Positions 1 to 9,770 of a DNA stretch of 64,000 bases are shown in pieces; positions within the stretch are counted from its first letter, which is position 1; every line of letters begins with the position of its first letter. The notes beneath the pieces were generated by a model, which worked only from the letters and a program-made list of their open reading frames with translations, was not told where the DNA came from and ran no database searches. Both the position numbers and the translations under genes were made by a program. Source of the stretch: Phaeosaccion multiseriatum (taxonomy: Eukaryota > Ochrophyta, other classes); assembly GCA_965112735.1 (NCBI GenBank), contig OZ218961.1, positions 496,001 through 560,000 on the forward strand. Reading direction: 5' to 3'.

Positions 1-62
1 AGGAAGGAAGGAAGGAAGGAAGGAAAGAACGAAGGGAGGGAGGGAGGGAGGGAAGGAGGGAG
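1..62. repeat. (GGAA)n/(GGGA)n microsatellite
   Basis: Purine-only tetranucleotide repeat at the left edge. It lies in what is most likely an intron of the antiporter gene that continues from outside the window. The rest of 63-244 is also purine- then pyrimidine-rich and ends in a plausible acceptor (CTAG before position 245). No gene is seen in 1-244. Confidence 0.8.
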
Positions 63-244
63 GGTGGGTGCGTAGGAGGGAGGGAGAGAAGAGGGAGGTA
101 GAGGCAGAGACAGAGATAGAGGGACAACCTCCCCATATGCACTCTAATCTGTCCCTCCCTCCTCCCCGTTTCTCCATCCCCCGCCCTTCCCATATACCTC
201 TCATCTCTCTCCCTCAAATGACGACAGCAACACACCTCTCCTAG

Positions 245-3200
245 GTCGCTCCTCCTCCAGGCTTAAGTCCCTCTCCGCTCTCAAGGAGGAAGAGGAGGAG
301 GAGGACGGGGAGGAGGGGGAGGAGGGGGAGGAGGGGGGAGGGCAGGGGCGGAACGAGGAGGAGGAGGTGAAGGAGGAGTTGATAGAGAGCGAGGACGAAG
401 CGACTCTTGTCAGCGGGGCCGCCCGGAGGTCCCCGGAGGGCACCCTCGCTCTCAGGCCGCAGTCAGCGCAACCTCACGGCCAAAGCACTTCCCACCAAAG
501 TAGTAGCGGAAACTTGTCCGCCAACAACAACTCCCCTCGGCACGGAAGCAGCAGCAGCGCGATGGGGAGCATCGGCGGCGGCGGCGGCGGCGGCGGCGGA
601 GGCGGCAGCGGCAGCAAGAGCAGAGTGTCTACCCATATGCTCTTCCCTAAAGAACCAAGCACCTCGTCCCGCAACAACCCCAAGCGGCTGTTTCAGAAAG
701 ATAGTACCGTCTCCTCCTCCAGCAGCAAGAGCTTTACCAGGGGGAGCACCTCCAGCTATAGCACTTGGTCGTCCAACTCTTCCCTCGTCAGCCCTGCATC
801 ATCACCGCATCATGTGTCTTTTAAAGGAGCAAGTCCGAAGGCGTCGCTGAATGAGCAAGTCCAGAGAGGCAGTGACGGGGGCGCGGCGTTGCGAAGGCAG
901 TCGCTGGGTAAGTGTGTGTATGAGTGCGTGTGTGTGTGCGTGTGTGTGTGCGTGTGTGTATGTGTGTGCGTGTGTGTGCGTGTGTGTGTGTGTGCGGGGG
1001 GGGGGGGGTTGGCTCTGCTCTGTATCACCAACTGCTCTGCTATGCTGTGTCTCTCTTCTACTGACGCTTTCTGGCCTTCCCTCCCCCTCTCTATGACTCT
1101 CCCTGCTCTCCGGCTCTCTTTGATACTCCCCCTCTGTCCCCATATGCCTCTATCCATGACCCCTGTAGGCCAATCCCCGCCCCTCGGGGCTGCTGCCAAG
1201 GACTTTGACATATTAGACGAGGCTCGAATGAGGTGAGGGGAACGGAAAATGGCTTGAGGCCATAGCTTAGCTTAGGGCAGTTCAGTTCACACTCGAATCC
1301 GTTACAGAGTAGACCGACACCGCGCCTAAAGAGCTGCCCACTCTCCCGCATATATCCATGTGTTGCAGAGGGTAAGGCAAGGATCACAGAAAGTCGTATC
1401 AAATTGTTCAAAGGGATTAAATTCTGCCCTGTCGAGGGTATATGAAGGATAGAAGGAGGAGAGAAGGGTACGGTACGCAAGGCTTGCTTCCCTAATGTGC
1501 CTATCCCCCAGCCGTGCTCTCCTCAGTAGGCTGGGACGTCCTCCACCCCTGTCTTGTTCCCCTTCACCTCACTTACCCTCTAGCTGCTGTCAATTTTCTC
1601 TTTTTTTCTGTTCTAACTCTCCCGATCTGTGTAACTGTATGTAACTGACAGGGCGGTGTCCACCCCATGGACTGACGGCCTTGACGTCCCTGAAGATGAC
1701 GCGGGCAGCATAGAGGACAGGTGCGTGCGTCACCCCATCCCGTCTATGCCTGTGTGTGCGAGTGTGTGTGTGAAAAGTTTATGTGCGTGTGTGTGAGTGT
1801 GAGTATGTATGTGTGTATGTGTGTGTGCGTGTGCGTGCGTGTGTGTGCGTGTGTGTGCGTGTGTGTGCGTGTGTGTGCGTCTGTGTACGTGTGTGCGTGT
1901 GTGCATGTGTGTGTGCGTGTATAAGGGTATGTGTACTGACAAAGGGGGGGGAGGTGTGTGAAATTGGCAAAATCTTTCTTCACCCTATTCATTCCACAGT
2001 AACAAGTTCTCTTTTCTGACCCCTCTCCTTCAACGACCCACAACAACAGCACTACGAAGAGAGCCAATAGGCTTGAAGAGGCACTCCAACGGGCAAAGAA
2101 GGAAGCCGCCCTCAGCCCCGACTGCCAGGAGGAGCTGGAGGACGGCCGTCTTAGGATACTCCACTCACTTCGGGCTCAGCTACTTGCTCTTCAGGCAGAT
2201 GGAGGGCTGAGTAGCGGCGGTCTACGAGTGCTGAACAGTGCGATTGACTGGTCGATTGACGATGCTGAGGAGGGAAAGCCGCTGGACCCTTGGGCCGTGG
2301 TGCAGAGAGAAGACTTGCCGATGGACTGGATGCTGACCGTGGGAAGGTACACCAATTGGTGGCCCATCAGCCACTTATCACAGATGGTTTTGTCGAAGAA
2401 GCTGAGTTTTATCTTGGAGGTGGGATGGAATTTCCACAGAGCCATGGAGGGTATCGATCTTGTTGACCTGCTGCAGCCTACCTCAGGGGAGGATGATGAC
2501 GACGACGACTGCCTTTCTATGGTGAGTTGAGTGATTGAGTGAGAGCGTGAGGAGGAGAGGGGGGGAGGGATAGAGTTGGGTGGGTGGGTGGGTGAGTGGG
2601 TGGGTGGGTAGGTGAGTGAGTGAGTGAGTGAGTGAGTGAGTGGGTGAGTGAATGAATGAGTGAGTGAGTGAGTGAGTGAGTAAGTGAGTGAGTGGGTAGG
2701 TGAGTGAGTGGGTAGGTGAGTGAGTGGGTAGGTGAGTGAGTGAGGGAGTGAGTGAGTGAGTGAGTGAGTCAGTGAGTGAGTGCGTGAGTGAGTGAGTGAC
2801 TGAGAAGCGTTGGGCTCTGCGCTGCTTAAGCTTGGCTTTTACTTTGCTCCTCGGCTGTCCAACCAACCAACTAACCAACCAACCAACCAACCAACCAACC
2901 AACCAACCAACCAACCAACCAACCAACCAACCAACCAACCAACCAACCAACCACATAACCAAATACCCACCCAACCAATACCCACCCAAACCAACCAATC
3001 CTCCTCCCCCAAATAGGACGATGAACAAGAGCCATACAGCACAAACCCCACTGTTGATGATGAGACAGATGCACAAGCCGCCGACCGCGTCAACGCTGTA
3101 GCCCGACGGCACCTCAGAGCCCAGCAGCAGCGCACCGACATGAGTCGATCTGCTTACACAATCCTTCAGGCCGAGGTTAGGCAGCAAGTGATGGCCTCCG

Positions 3201-4873
3201 CGTGTGATATGGAGCGGATCAGCACCATGAGCCCTATGCTGAGCCGCTCTTTGAAGACCAGGTGCGTGTGGTTGATTACGTAGAGTTTCGTGTGGCTACG
3301 TGTGTGTCTGCGTGTGCGTGTGTGTGTGTGTGTGTGTTTTGTGCCTCGGGACCACCACCACCACCACCACCACCACCACCACCACCACCACCACCACCAA
3401 GCCGCAACAGAAGCAGCAGCAGCAGCCTCAGCTCAGTGCCCCCGCCCCTCACCCTCTCTCTCTCTCTCCCTCCCTCCCACCACCCTCTCGGACAGATACG
3501 CTGCCCGCATCATGCTTGCTGGAGCCATGGACCATGTTCGAGAGCTTGTGGCTCAGGGACACTTACACGAGTCCGAGGAGAAACGGCTGCAGAGCAAGCT
3601 TGTCTCTTCCTTCATCAAGCTCGGTACGATACATGATGATGACAAGGAGTGTGGTCTGGATTTTTTGGTTTGAGACTTTTATTGTAGAAGGAAGGAAGGA
3701 AGGAAGGAAGGAAGGAAGGAAGGAAGGAAGGCTTCTTTCAGTACACTCTCGAACGCCTAGTGTATTCACCGGATAGCTACGATAGCATACTCGTACTGAC
3801 ATGCTCTCTCTCTCTCTCACTCTCACTCACAGACCACCACCCGCTTACCGAGAAGAGTGTCAGCGTGCTCAATGTGTTGAAGCGGATCGAGTTCTTGTAC
3901 AAGCTTCCAGAGGAGGATATGGAACGGCTGATAGACATGGGAGCGGTGAGTCGGGGGGGGTAGTAAGCCAATGGGTGGGTGGGTGGTTGGGTGAGTTGGT
4001 GGGTGGTTGGGTGGGTATTCAGTCAGCCAGGTATTCAGTCAGTCACTCCATCACTCACGCACTCAGCCGCCTCCTGCACAGCTCCTCCCATACGCCTCTA
4101 CATGTATATACTCCCCTCCCCCTCCGTCCACTTCCACCCATCCACTGCCATCCATCCCATTTACTGACATAAATCTCATCCACTGCCATCCATCCACTGC
4201 CATCCATCCACTGCCATCAGGTCCGCGTGGAGAAGGTGGTGGGTGCCGTCGCATTGGCCAAGGTTGGGGAAAGAGGTGTCAGGATCTATTCCCACGGACA
4301 CCACACCATCACCAAGGGCTTCTTCTACTTGCTGAGGGGCAGCGTGGCAAAGCAAACACCCGAGGTTACTCCAGACCAGTTGGCGGCGGTCAGCGAGACG
4401 GTGCCCGAGGACAGTGAGGTGAGGGTGTGTGAGGGTGTGAGGGTGTGAGGTGTGAGGTGTGAGGGTGTGAGGGTGTGAGGTGTGAGGTGTGAGGGTGTGA
4501 GGGTGTGAGGTGTGAGGTGTGAGGTGTGAGGTGTGAGGGGTGAGGTGTGAGGTGTGAGGGGTGAGGGGTGAGGTGTGAGGTAGGAGGGGTGAGGTGTGAG
4601 GGGTGAGGTGTGAGGTGTGAGGTGTGAGGGGTGAGGTGAGCAGAGGGGTACGCTTTGCGTGCGTGCTTGCTTACTTGTTTGCTTGCTTCTCTCTCATCAT
4701 GGTGCTTATCCGCATGGGTTGTACATGAGCCCCTTGCTCTCTCGCGTTTGCTATGTATAGTCCTCTTCTTCATCATATTAAACGCCCATACAACCACCCC
4801 ATACCCACCCACCCACATCCATCACTTCTGCCTCATCAAAATACACGCACACACACACACGCACACACCAACG

Positions 4874-4966
<93 letters not shown>

Positions 4967-7900
4967 ACCGAGCAGCGCCACGCCCTGAAGTCGAAGATCT
5001 CTCGTCTGCAGCGGCGCGGATTGGGCAAGGACCCGCTGGCCAATAGCTTGGAGGTGCTGCACCACATGGGACTGCTCTTCGGGATTACAGACTGCATGCT
5101 CAACTCGTACGTATTGTGAAGTAGGCCTACGTATTGTTATGTGTGTGGTTGCGTGTGTGGGAGTCATATGAGACTACTCTTCGGCGTTTCAGACTGCATG
5201 CTCGACTCGTACGTATGAGGCTTACTTTGGTTACATGCGTGTATGTGCGTGACGGTGGGGTGGGTTGACGGACGGACGGGTGGATGGCTGACTTACCGAC
5301 CGGCCGACAGACCGACGGACTGATTGGCAACTGACCCCCCTCCCTCCCTCCCCACCACCCCCCAGACCAAACCACGCGTCGTACAAGACGTCGACGTTCT
5401 GTGAAGTGCTCTTCTTCGACAAGGAGAAGCTCCTCAGTGCTGCAGAGGAGATGCCCGCACTCAAACAGGTCGGGAGGGAGGAGGAGGAGGAGAAGGAGGA
5501 GGAGGATGATGGTGATGATGATGATGGTAGTGATGATGATGAGGAGGAGGTGGGGGAGGAGGAGGATGATACCAGGGGATGGAGCAGGAGGGGGAGGATG
5601 ATCCTGGACCCGCGAACGGAAGTGAACTGAAATGAACTGAATTGTTCGTCTTGTCTGTCTCGTCCTCTCTCCGTCCGTCCGTCCCTCCCTCCCTCCCTCA
5701 GGGCATCTGGACTACCGTTGGAGCGCACGTCCTGCGGCGATCTCGGCGCTTCAAGGGGCTGCCTCTGCCCAAGATACACTCCCTCTTGGACAAGGGTACA
5801 CTAGAGCAGGTACAGTTTCAGGTTATTAGAGCAGATACAGTTTCAGGTTATTAGGGCACACTAGAGCAGGTACAGTTTCAGGTTATTAGGGCACACTAGA
5901 GCAGGTACAGTTTCAGGTTATTAGGGCACACTAGAGCAGGTACAGTTTCAGGTTATTAGGGCACACTAGAGCAGGTACAGTTTCAGGTTATTAGAGCAGG
6001 TACAGTTTCAGGTTATTAGGGCACACTAGAGCAGGTACAGTTTCAGGTTATTAGGGCACACTAGAGCAGGTACAGTTTCAGGTTATTAGGGCACACTAGA
6101 GCAGGTACAGTTTCAGGTTATTAGGGCACACTAGAGCAGGTACAGTTTCAGGTTATTAGGGCACACTAGAGCAGGTACAGTTTCAGGTTATTAGGGCACA
6201 CTAGAGCAGGTACAGTTTCAGGTTATTAGGGCACACTAGAGCAGGTACAGTTTCAGGTTATTAGAGCAGGTACAGTTTCAGGTTATTAGGGCACACTAGA
6301 GCAGATACAGTTTCAGGTTATTAGGGCACACTAGAGCAGGTACAGTTTCAGGTTATTAGGGCACACCAGAGCAGGTACAGTTTCAGGTTATTAGGGCACA
6401 CCAGAGCAGGTACAGTTTCAGGTTATTAGAGCAGGTACAGTTTCAGGTTATTAGGGCACACTAGAGCAGGTACAGTTTCAGGTTATTAGGGCACACCAGA
6501 GCAGGTACAGTTTCAGGTTATTAGGGCACACTAGAGCAGGTACAGTTTCAGGTTATTAGGGCACACCAGAGCAGGTACAGTTTCAGGTTATTAGAGCAGG
6601 TACAGTTTCAGGTTATTAGGGCACACTAGAGCAGGTACAGTCTCAGGTTATTAGGGCACACCAGAGCAGGTACAGTTTCAGGTTATTAGGGCACACTAGA
6701 GCAGGTACAGTTTCAGGTTATTAGGGCACACCAGAGCAGGTACAGTTTCAGGTTATTAGAGCAGGTACAGTTTCAGGTTATTAGGGCACACTAGAGCAGG
6801 TACAGTCTCAGGTTATTAGGTATTCAACATTCACTTGTTTGTAACAACGCGAACGTACGACCGGGAGGGAGGGAGGGAGGGAAGGAAGGAGGAAGGGAGG
6901 GAGGGAGAGAGTGAGGGAGTGAGGGAGAAGGGAAAGTATGAGTGAGTGAGTGAGTGAGTGAGTGAGTGAGTGAGTGAGAGTAGGGAGGGTTTAGCCTCCT
7001 TCGACTTCGAACTGCAGGTGGGGTATCTGGGACCAAAACGGAAGCTCCTCAACGAGGACAAAAACATGATATCTGATTATCTGATATCGAATGCTTCTAC
7101 GTCTCTGGCGTCAACTCTTGTCGATCACTCGAACCACCAACAGGTACAGGAGGAGGGCGGCAAGACCTTCCATATCAAGCCGTACAGCAAGCTCCTCGTT
7201 GTGGTGGGGAGCATCTCAGAGGCGCTGCAAGGTGTGTGAAGGGGGGGAGGAGCTCTTGGCACCTGTTGGGGGAGTTGAGGGAAAGGGATGGCAGTTGATG
7301 GTTCTCCCCTGACCACGAATTTTCCCCTATTCCCCTCCTCTCCCCTCCTCTCCCCTCCTCTTCCCTCGGCTCCCGTCCCCTCCCCTCCCCCCTTCTCTCC
7401 TCCCCTCCTCCCCTCCTCCAATATCCATACAGGTGGTGTGATGCAGCCCCTTGGTCACCCGGACCCCCTCTCCGGCCCCTCCATCGCTTACAACACCACC
7501 GACGATACCAAAGACATGCACGTCAGCAAGGGCTCCTTATGCTTCACCCTCGAACAGGAGCTCATTAAGGCTGTGTGTAACGACATGTTTGAGACCATCG
7601 CCACGTAAGTATCACCCCCATCATTTTGTCGGCACATGTCATCGTCTGTTGTCATCATTATGTCAGTGGTAGTGCTACGTATCACCAACTGCTGCTGCTG
7701 GTGTTGGTGGTGCTGGTGGTGCTGGTGGTGCTGGTGGTACTAACTTGTCCCCACGGTGCAATGCCCCTGCCTCTATTCGTTTCTGTCCGGCACTCATTCC
7801 TTCAAACCCCCTCCCCTCCCCTTCCCTTCCCTCCCCTCGTCCCCCACACCCACCCACCCACCCACCCAAACCCACCCACCCGTGGTTGGGACCCCCCCCC

Positions 7901-8712
7901 CCCCCCCAACCCCACCTTCACCCCAATGCAGAGAGGCGACCTTCCGGAGAGGCACACTGCTCAACGCCATGTCCTCTGTGCGACCCTTCTCTTCCAAGGT
8001 CAAGCAGCCCAGACTCTTGGACAGCGAAGGTCTCATCCTCCCCGAGGGTCTTCCTCGAGACCACCGAGAGAGCCTCGAGCTGCCCAGAGGTATTCAGAGA
8101 GTGGACAGCGAGGGCCTGCTGCCCAGTGAGGTGGAAGCTGCAGCAGGAGGAGGAGGAGGAGGAGGAGGAGGAGGAGGAGGAGGAGGAGGAGGAGGAGGAG
8201 GAGGAGGAGGAGGAGGAGGAGGAGGAGGAGGAGGAGCGGGAGGAGGAGGAGGAGGAGTAGGAGGAGGAGGAGGTCGACGCTCTTCTGCGTCTTCGAGGGG
8301 AAGCCTACGTCCTCGCCCCTCCTCCCGGAGAGTTTCTGGCGACGACCCCGAGTCACAGGCCATGATGGCGTCAGCGAGAAGAAGTATCGCCGCTCCGATG
8401 GGAAGGCCGTTAGGGTCTCAGAGTTTAAGCGGCGCTGCCCTTAGGGGGGGGAGGGGAGGAGGAGGAGGAGGTCAAAGGGGACCCTATCTAGGAGGAGGAG
8501 GAGGAGGAGGAGGAGGAGGAGGAGACGGAGGAGGAGGAAGAGGAGGAGACGGAAGAGGAGGAGACGGAAGAGGAGGAGGAGAAGGAGATGGAAGAGGAGG
8601 GGTGAGGCGAGAGTCTCTTGGAGGGCGGACGGCGCCAAGTACTCCAGGGCATGCTCACCTCAATGAGAGGGAAGCTCGATTTTCTATCTCGAGGGCGGGT
8701 TCTATGCTGTGA
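245..8712 (+). CDS. SOS1-like Na+/H+ antiporter, C-terminal cytosolic part (5' end outside window)
   Basis: Plasma-membrane sodium/proton exchangers of the SOS1/CPA1 type have a membrane domain followed by a long cytosolic tail with a helical region and a cyclic-nucleotide-binding-like fold. Only the tail is here. Proposed exons: 245-907, 1169-1232, 1652-1720, 2050-2521, 3017-3261, 3495-3623, 3833-3945, 4221-4418, 4976-5108, 5366-5468, 5702-5809, 7142-7231 (or from 7017), 7433-7604, 7932-8712. The order is an acidic/Ser-rich linker, a helical segment ([12 protein letters not shown], then [18 protein letters not shown] and [11 protein letters not shown], as in SOS1), then [14 protein letters not shown] and a CNB-like domain ([46 protein letters not shown]). 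The last exon codes a poly-Gly stretch of about 40 residues and Arg/Ser-rich sequence before the TGA at 8710-8712. Transport function rests on the missing upstream part. SOS1-type assignment is from pattern recognition, not a search. Splice sites were read by eye. Confidence 0.72.
909..1008 (+). repeat. (GT)n-rich microsatellite at intron donor
   Basis: GT/GTGTGC repeat running directly from the donor GTAAGT after the exon ending at 907, closing in a poly-G run. The remaining intron to 1168 is pyrimidine-rich and ends CCCTGTAG. Confidence 0.85.
1743..1925 (+). repeat. (TG)n-rich microsatellite in intron
   Basis: Imperfect TGTGTGCG repeat that begins a few bases after donor GTGCGT at 1721. 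It occupies more than half of the intron 1721-2049. Confidence 0.85.
2523..2805 (+). repeat. (GTGA)n repeat grown from an intron donor
   Basis: The intron opens GTGAGTTGAGTG at 2522 and continues as GTGA/GGTGG repeats for about 280 bp, so the repeat unit equals the donor consensus GTGAGT. The same intron later holds a CCAA array (2855-2956) before the acceptor at 3015-3016. Confidence 0.85.
2855..2956 (+). repeat. (CCAA)n microsatellite
   Basis: About 24 units of CCAA, close to the 3' end of the 2522-3016 intron. The proteins it seems to encode in all frames (Thr-Asn-Gln-Pro or Trp-Leu-Val-Gly runs) are translation artefacts. Confidence 0.9.
3348..3399 (+). repeat. (CCA)n triplet repeat
   Basis: CCA repeat following a TG repeat (3310-3338) inside intron 3262-3494 of the antiporter gene. 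Confidence 0.85.
3689..3731 (+). repeat. (GAAG)n microsatellite
   Basis: GAAG tetranucleotide run in intron 3624-3832 of the antiporter gene. Confidence 0.85.
4138..4220 (+). repeat. CATCCACTGCCATC repeats abutting an acceptor
   Basis: Four imperfect copies of the 13-15 bp motif CATCCACTGCCATCC. The last copy ends in the acceptor CATCAG, directly before the exon at 4221. The same motif is dispersed elsewhere in the window. Confidence 0.75.
4419..4640 (+). repeat. GTGAGG-GTGTGAGG array grown from an intron donor
   Basis: Tandem GTGAGGTGTGAGG-type units start at the donor GTGAGG that follows the exon ending at 4418 and continue for about 220 bp. Each unit again contains GAG-GTGAGG, a copy of the exon/intron border. 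Confidence 0.85.
4844..4964 (+). repeat. (CA)n microsatellite before acceptor
   Basis: More than 40 CA units near the end of the same intron (4419-4975). They are complementary to the GTGTG stretches at its start. Confidence 0.9.
5798..6822 (+). repeat. 35-bp tandem array carrying a splice donor in every unit
   Basis: About 30 copies of a 35-bp unit (GTACAGTTTCAGGTTATTAG followed by GGCACACTAGAGCAG) with a 25-bp short form lacking GGCACACT. The first unit overlaps the exon end: the coding sequence ACACTAGAGCAG ends at 5809 and the intron donor is GTACAG. Each unit therefore repeats the last exon bases, the donor CAG/GTACAG, and two acceptor-like sequences (TTTCAG and TTATTAG). Copies are nearly identical, with T/C and G/A point variants, which points to recent expansion. 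There is no unique spacer between units. Confidence 0.93.
6859..6980 (+). repeat. (GGGA)n and (GTGA)n microsatellites
   Basis: GGGA/GGAA run followed by about ten GAGT units. They lie between the 35-bp array and the next antiporter exon. Confidence 0.8.
7837..7926 (+). repeat. (CCCA)n/poly-C tract before last antiporter exon
   Basis: Pyrimidine-rich CCCACCCA and C-run sequence upstream of acceptor CAATGCAG at 7931. It probably serves as a polypyrimidine tract. The 327-bp intron 7605-7931 otherwise holds a GGT/GCT triplet run (7690-7740). Confidence 0.6.
8143..8270 (+). repeat. (GGA)n coding triplet repeat (poly-Gly)
   Basis: GGA triplets inside the last exon of the antiporter gene, read as poly-Gly in the coding frame. 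Related GGA-rich stretches recur at 8456-8600. The opposite strand and other frames give poly-Pro, poly-Leu and poly-Glu artefacts. Confidence 0.85.
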
Positions 8713-8875
8713 GTGCGTGGGAGCGTGCGTGTGCGCGTGTGTGCGTGCGTGCGTGCTGGCGTACGCCTAGAACATGAGAGAGGTAATTTTTATACGCTGT
8801 AGCATATTTAAAAATTAATTATGATGCTTATTATTACGAACGATAAAAAAGGCAAGGTATACACAGCAGCGTATC

Positions 8876-8974
8876 GCCTGATAAGAGGTGCTCCTGATAA
8901 GAGGTGCTCCTGATAAGAGGTGCTCCTGATAACAGGTGCTCCTGATAAGAGGTGCTCCTGATAACAGGTGCTCC
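8876..8974 (+). repeat. 16-bp minisatellite
   Basis: Six to seven copies of CTGATAAGAGGTGCTC, some with AACAGG, between the 3' end of the antiporter gene and the convergent family-A gene. No gene is seen in 8713-9060. The TA-rich stretch 8785-8850 may contain 3' end signals. Confidence 0.85.
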
Positions 8975-9059
8975 TCCTCCCACTTCCCCGTGCCCACTTC
9001 TTCTGATCAAAGTACCGCCCCATCCCCCCCAAACACAAGAGCAAAGGTCACAGACATAC

Positions 9060-9611
9060 CACCAGCTGCTCCATGTCCGCGCTCTCCTCGTAGCCGTGCA
9101 GCGCAGCCATGACCCTCGAGTCGCGAGCGTCGAACATGGCCAGCAGAGCCGCCCCGCCGCCGGAGAGGGCACAATGGCGTTCTTCACCAAGTCCGCCACG
9201 AGCGTCTGGAACAAGCTCTCCCGGCCCGCAGACGTCATGTCCACCCCTCGTGCTCTGCCTCCCTCCTCCCCTCCCTCCTCCTCCTCGCCCTCCTCTTCGT
9301 GCCCTGCTGATGCCGCTCCTCCCCCTCCCGAAAGCGGCACTCCCCGCGAGGAGGAGGAGGAGGCGGAGGAGGAGGCGGAGGAGGAGGCCTGCAGCTGCTC
9401 CAGCGTCACCCTGGCCAGCCGCCGGAGAGTGTCATTACAGTCGGTCTCGTCCTTCTCTAGACGGAACACCTTAAGAGCGGCGGCTATGGACGGATCCGAC
9501 CTCTGCACACACAGCTGCAGGGCAGTGCTCTCCAGATCGGAAAGATGCATGCTTGCCACCATCTCGCCGAAGCGCCGGTCCACAATGTGCGACAGCTCCT
9601 TGTCGTCGTAG
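9060..9611 (-). pseudogene. Unrecognised gene family, copy A (frameshifted)
   Basis: The protein reads (Y)DDKELSHIVDRRFGEMVAS, then LQLCVQRSDPSIAAAL, DTLRRLARVTLEQLQ, a Ser-rich linker, an acidic linker and SLFQTLVADLVKNAIV. It matches copy B (12089-12706) closely. Near 9153-9160 copy A has four C's where copies B and C have five, so the frame is lost after the residues VPSPAA. The C-terminal part (LLAMFDARDSRVM and following in copy B) survives only in another frame. A GTATGT donor follows the homology at about 9055, so an alternative spliced end cannot be excluded. It is a helical protein of unknown function. It lies directly 3' of FNIP gene A. Confidence 0.6.
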
Positions 9612-9770
9612 CCGGGCCATAGGCCATAGGCACCGCAATCAACCTACTACTAATCTCCTCCACTCCTCCCCTCCTATCCCCTTTTCCTCTTGCCCCTCCC
9701 TCCCGCCGTCCTCCTCCTTCATATCATCAGTGTGTCCGCTTCGCCTTAAGAGTACTCCTCCTCCTTCTAC

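Noticed and set aside
4753-5167. Coding regions across the (CA)n tract
   Set aside because: His-Thr or Cys-Val dipeptide runs in all frames are produced by the dinucleotide repeat. The same applies to TG/CA frames near 900, 1800, 22400 and 38650.
5798-6822. CRISPR array
   Set aside because: Units are contiguous repeats without unique spacers, lie inside a eukaryotic intron, and there are no cas genes.
7017-7141. Extra antiporter exon sequence ([16 protein letters not shown])
   Set aside because: In frame and preceded by CTGCAG, but it lacks similarity to the CNB-like domain. The CACCAACAG at 7141 matches acceptors used elsewhere in the window. Kept only as an alternative.
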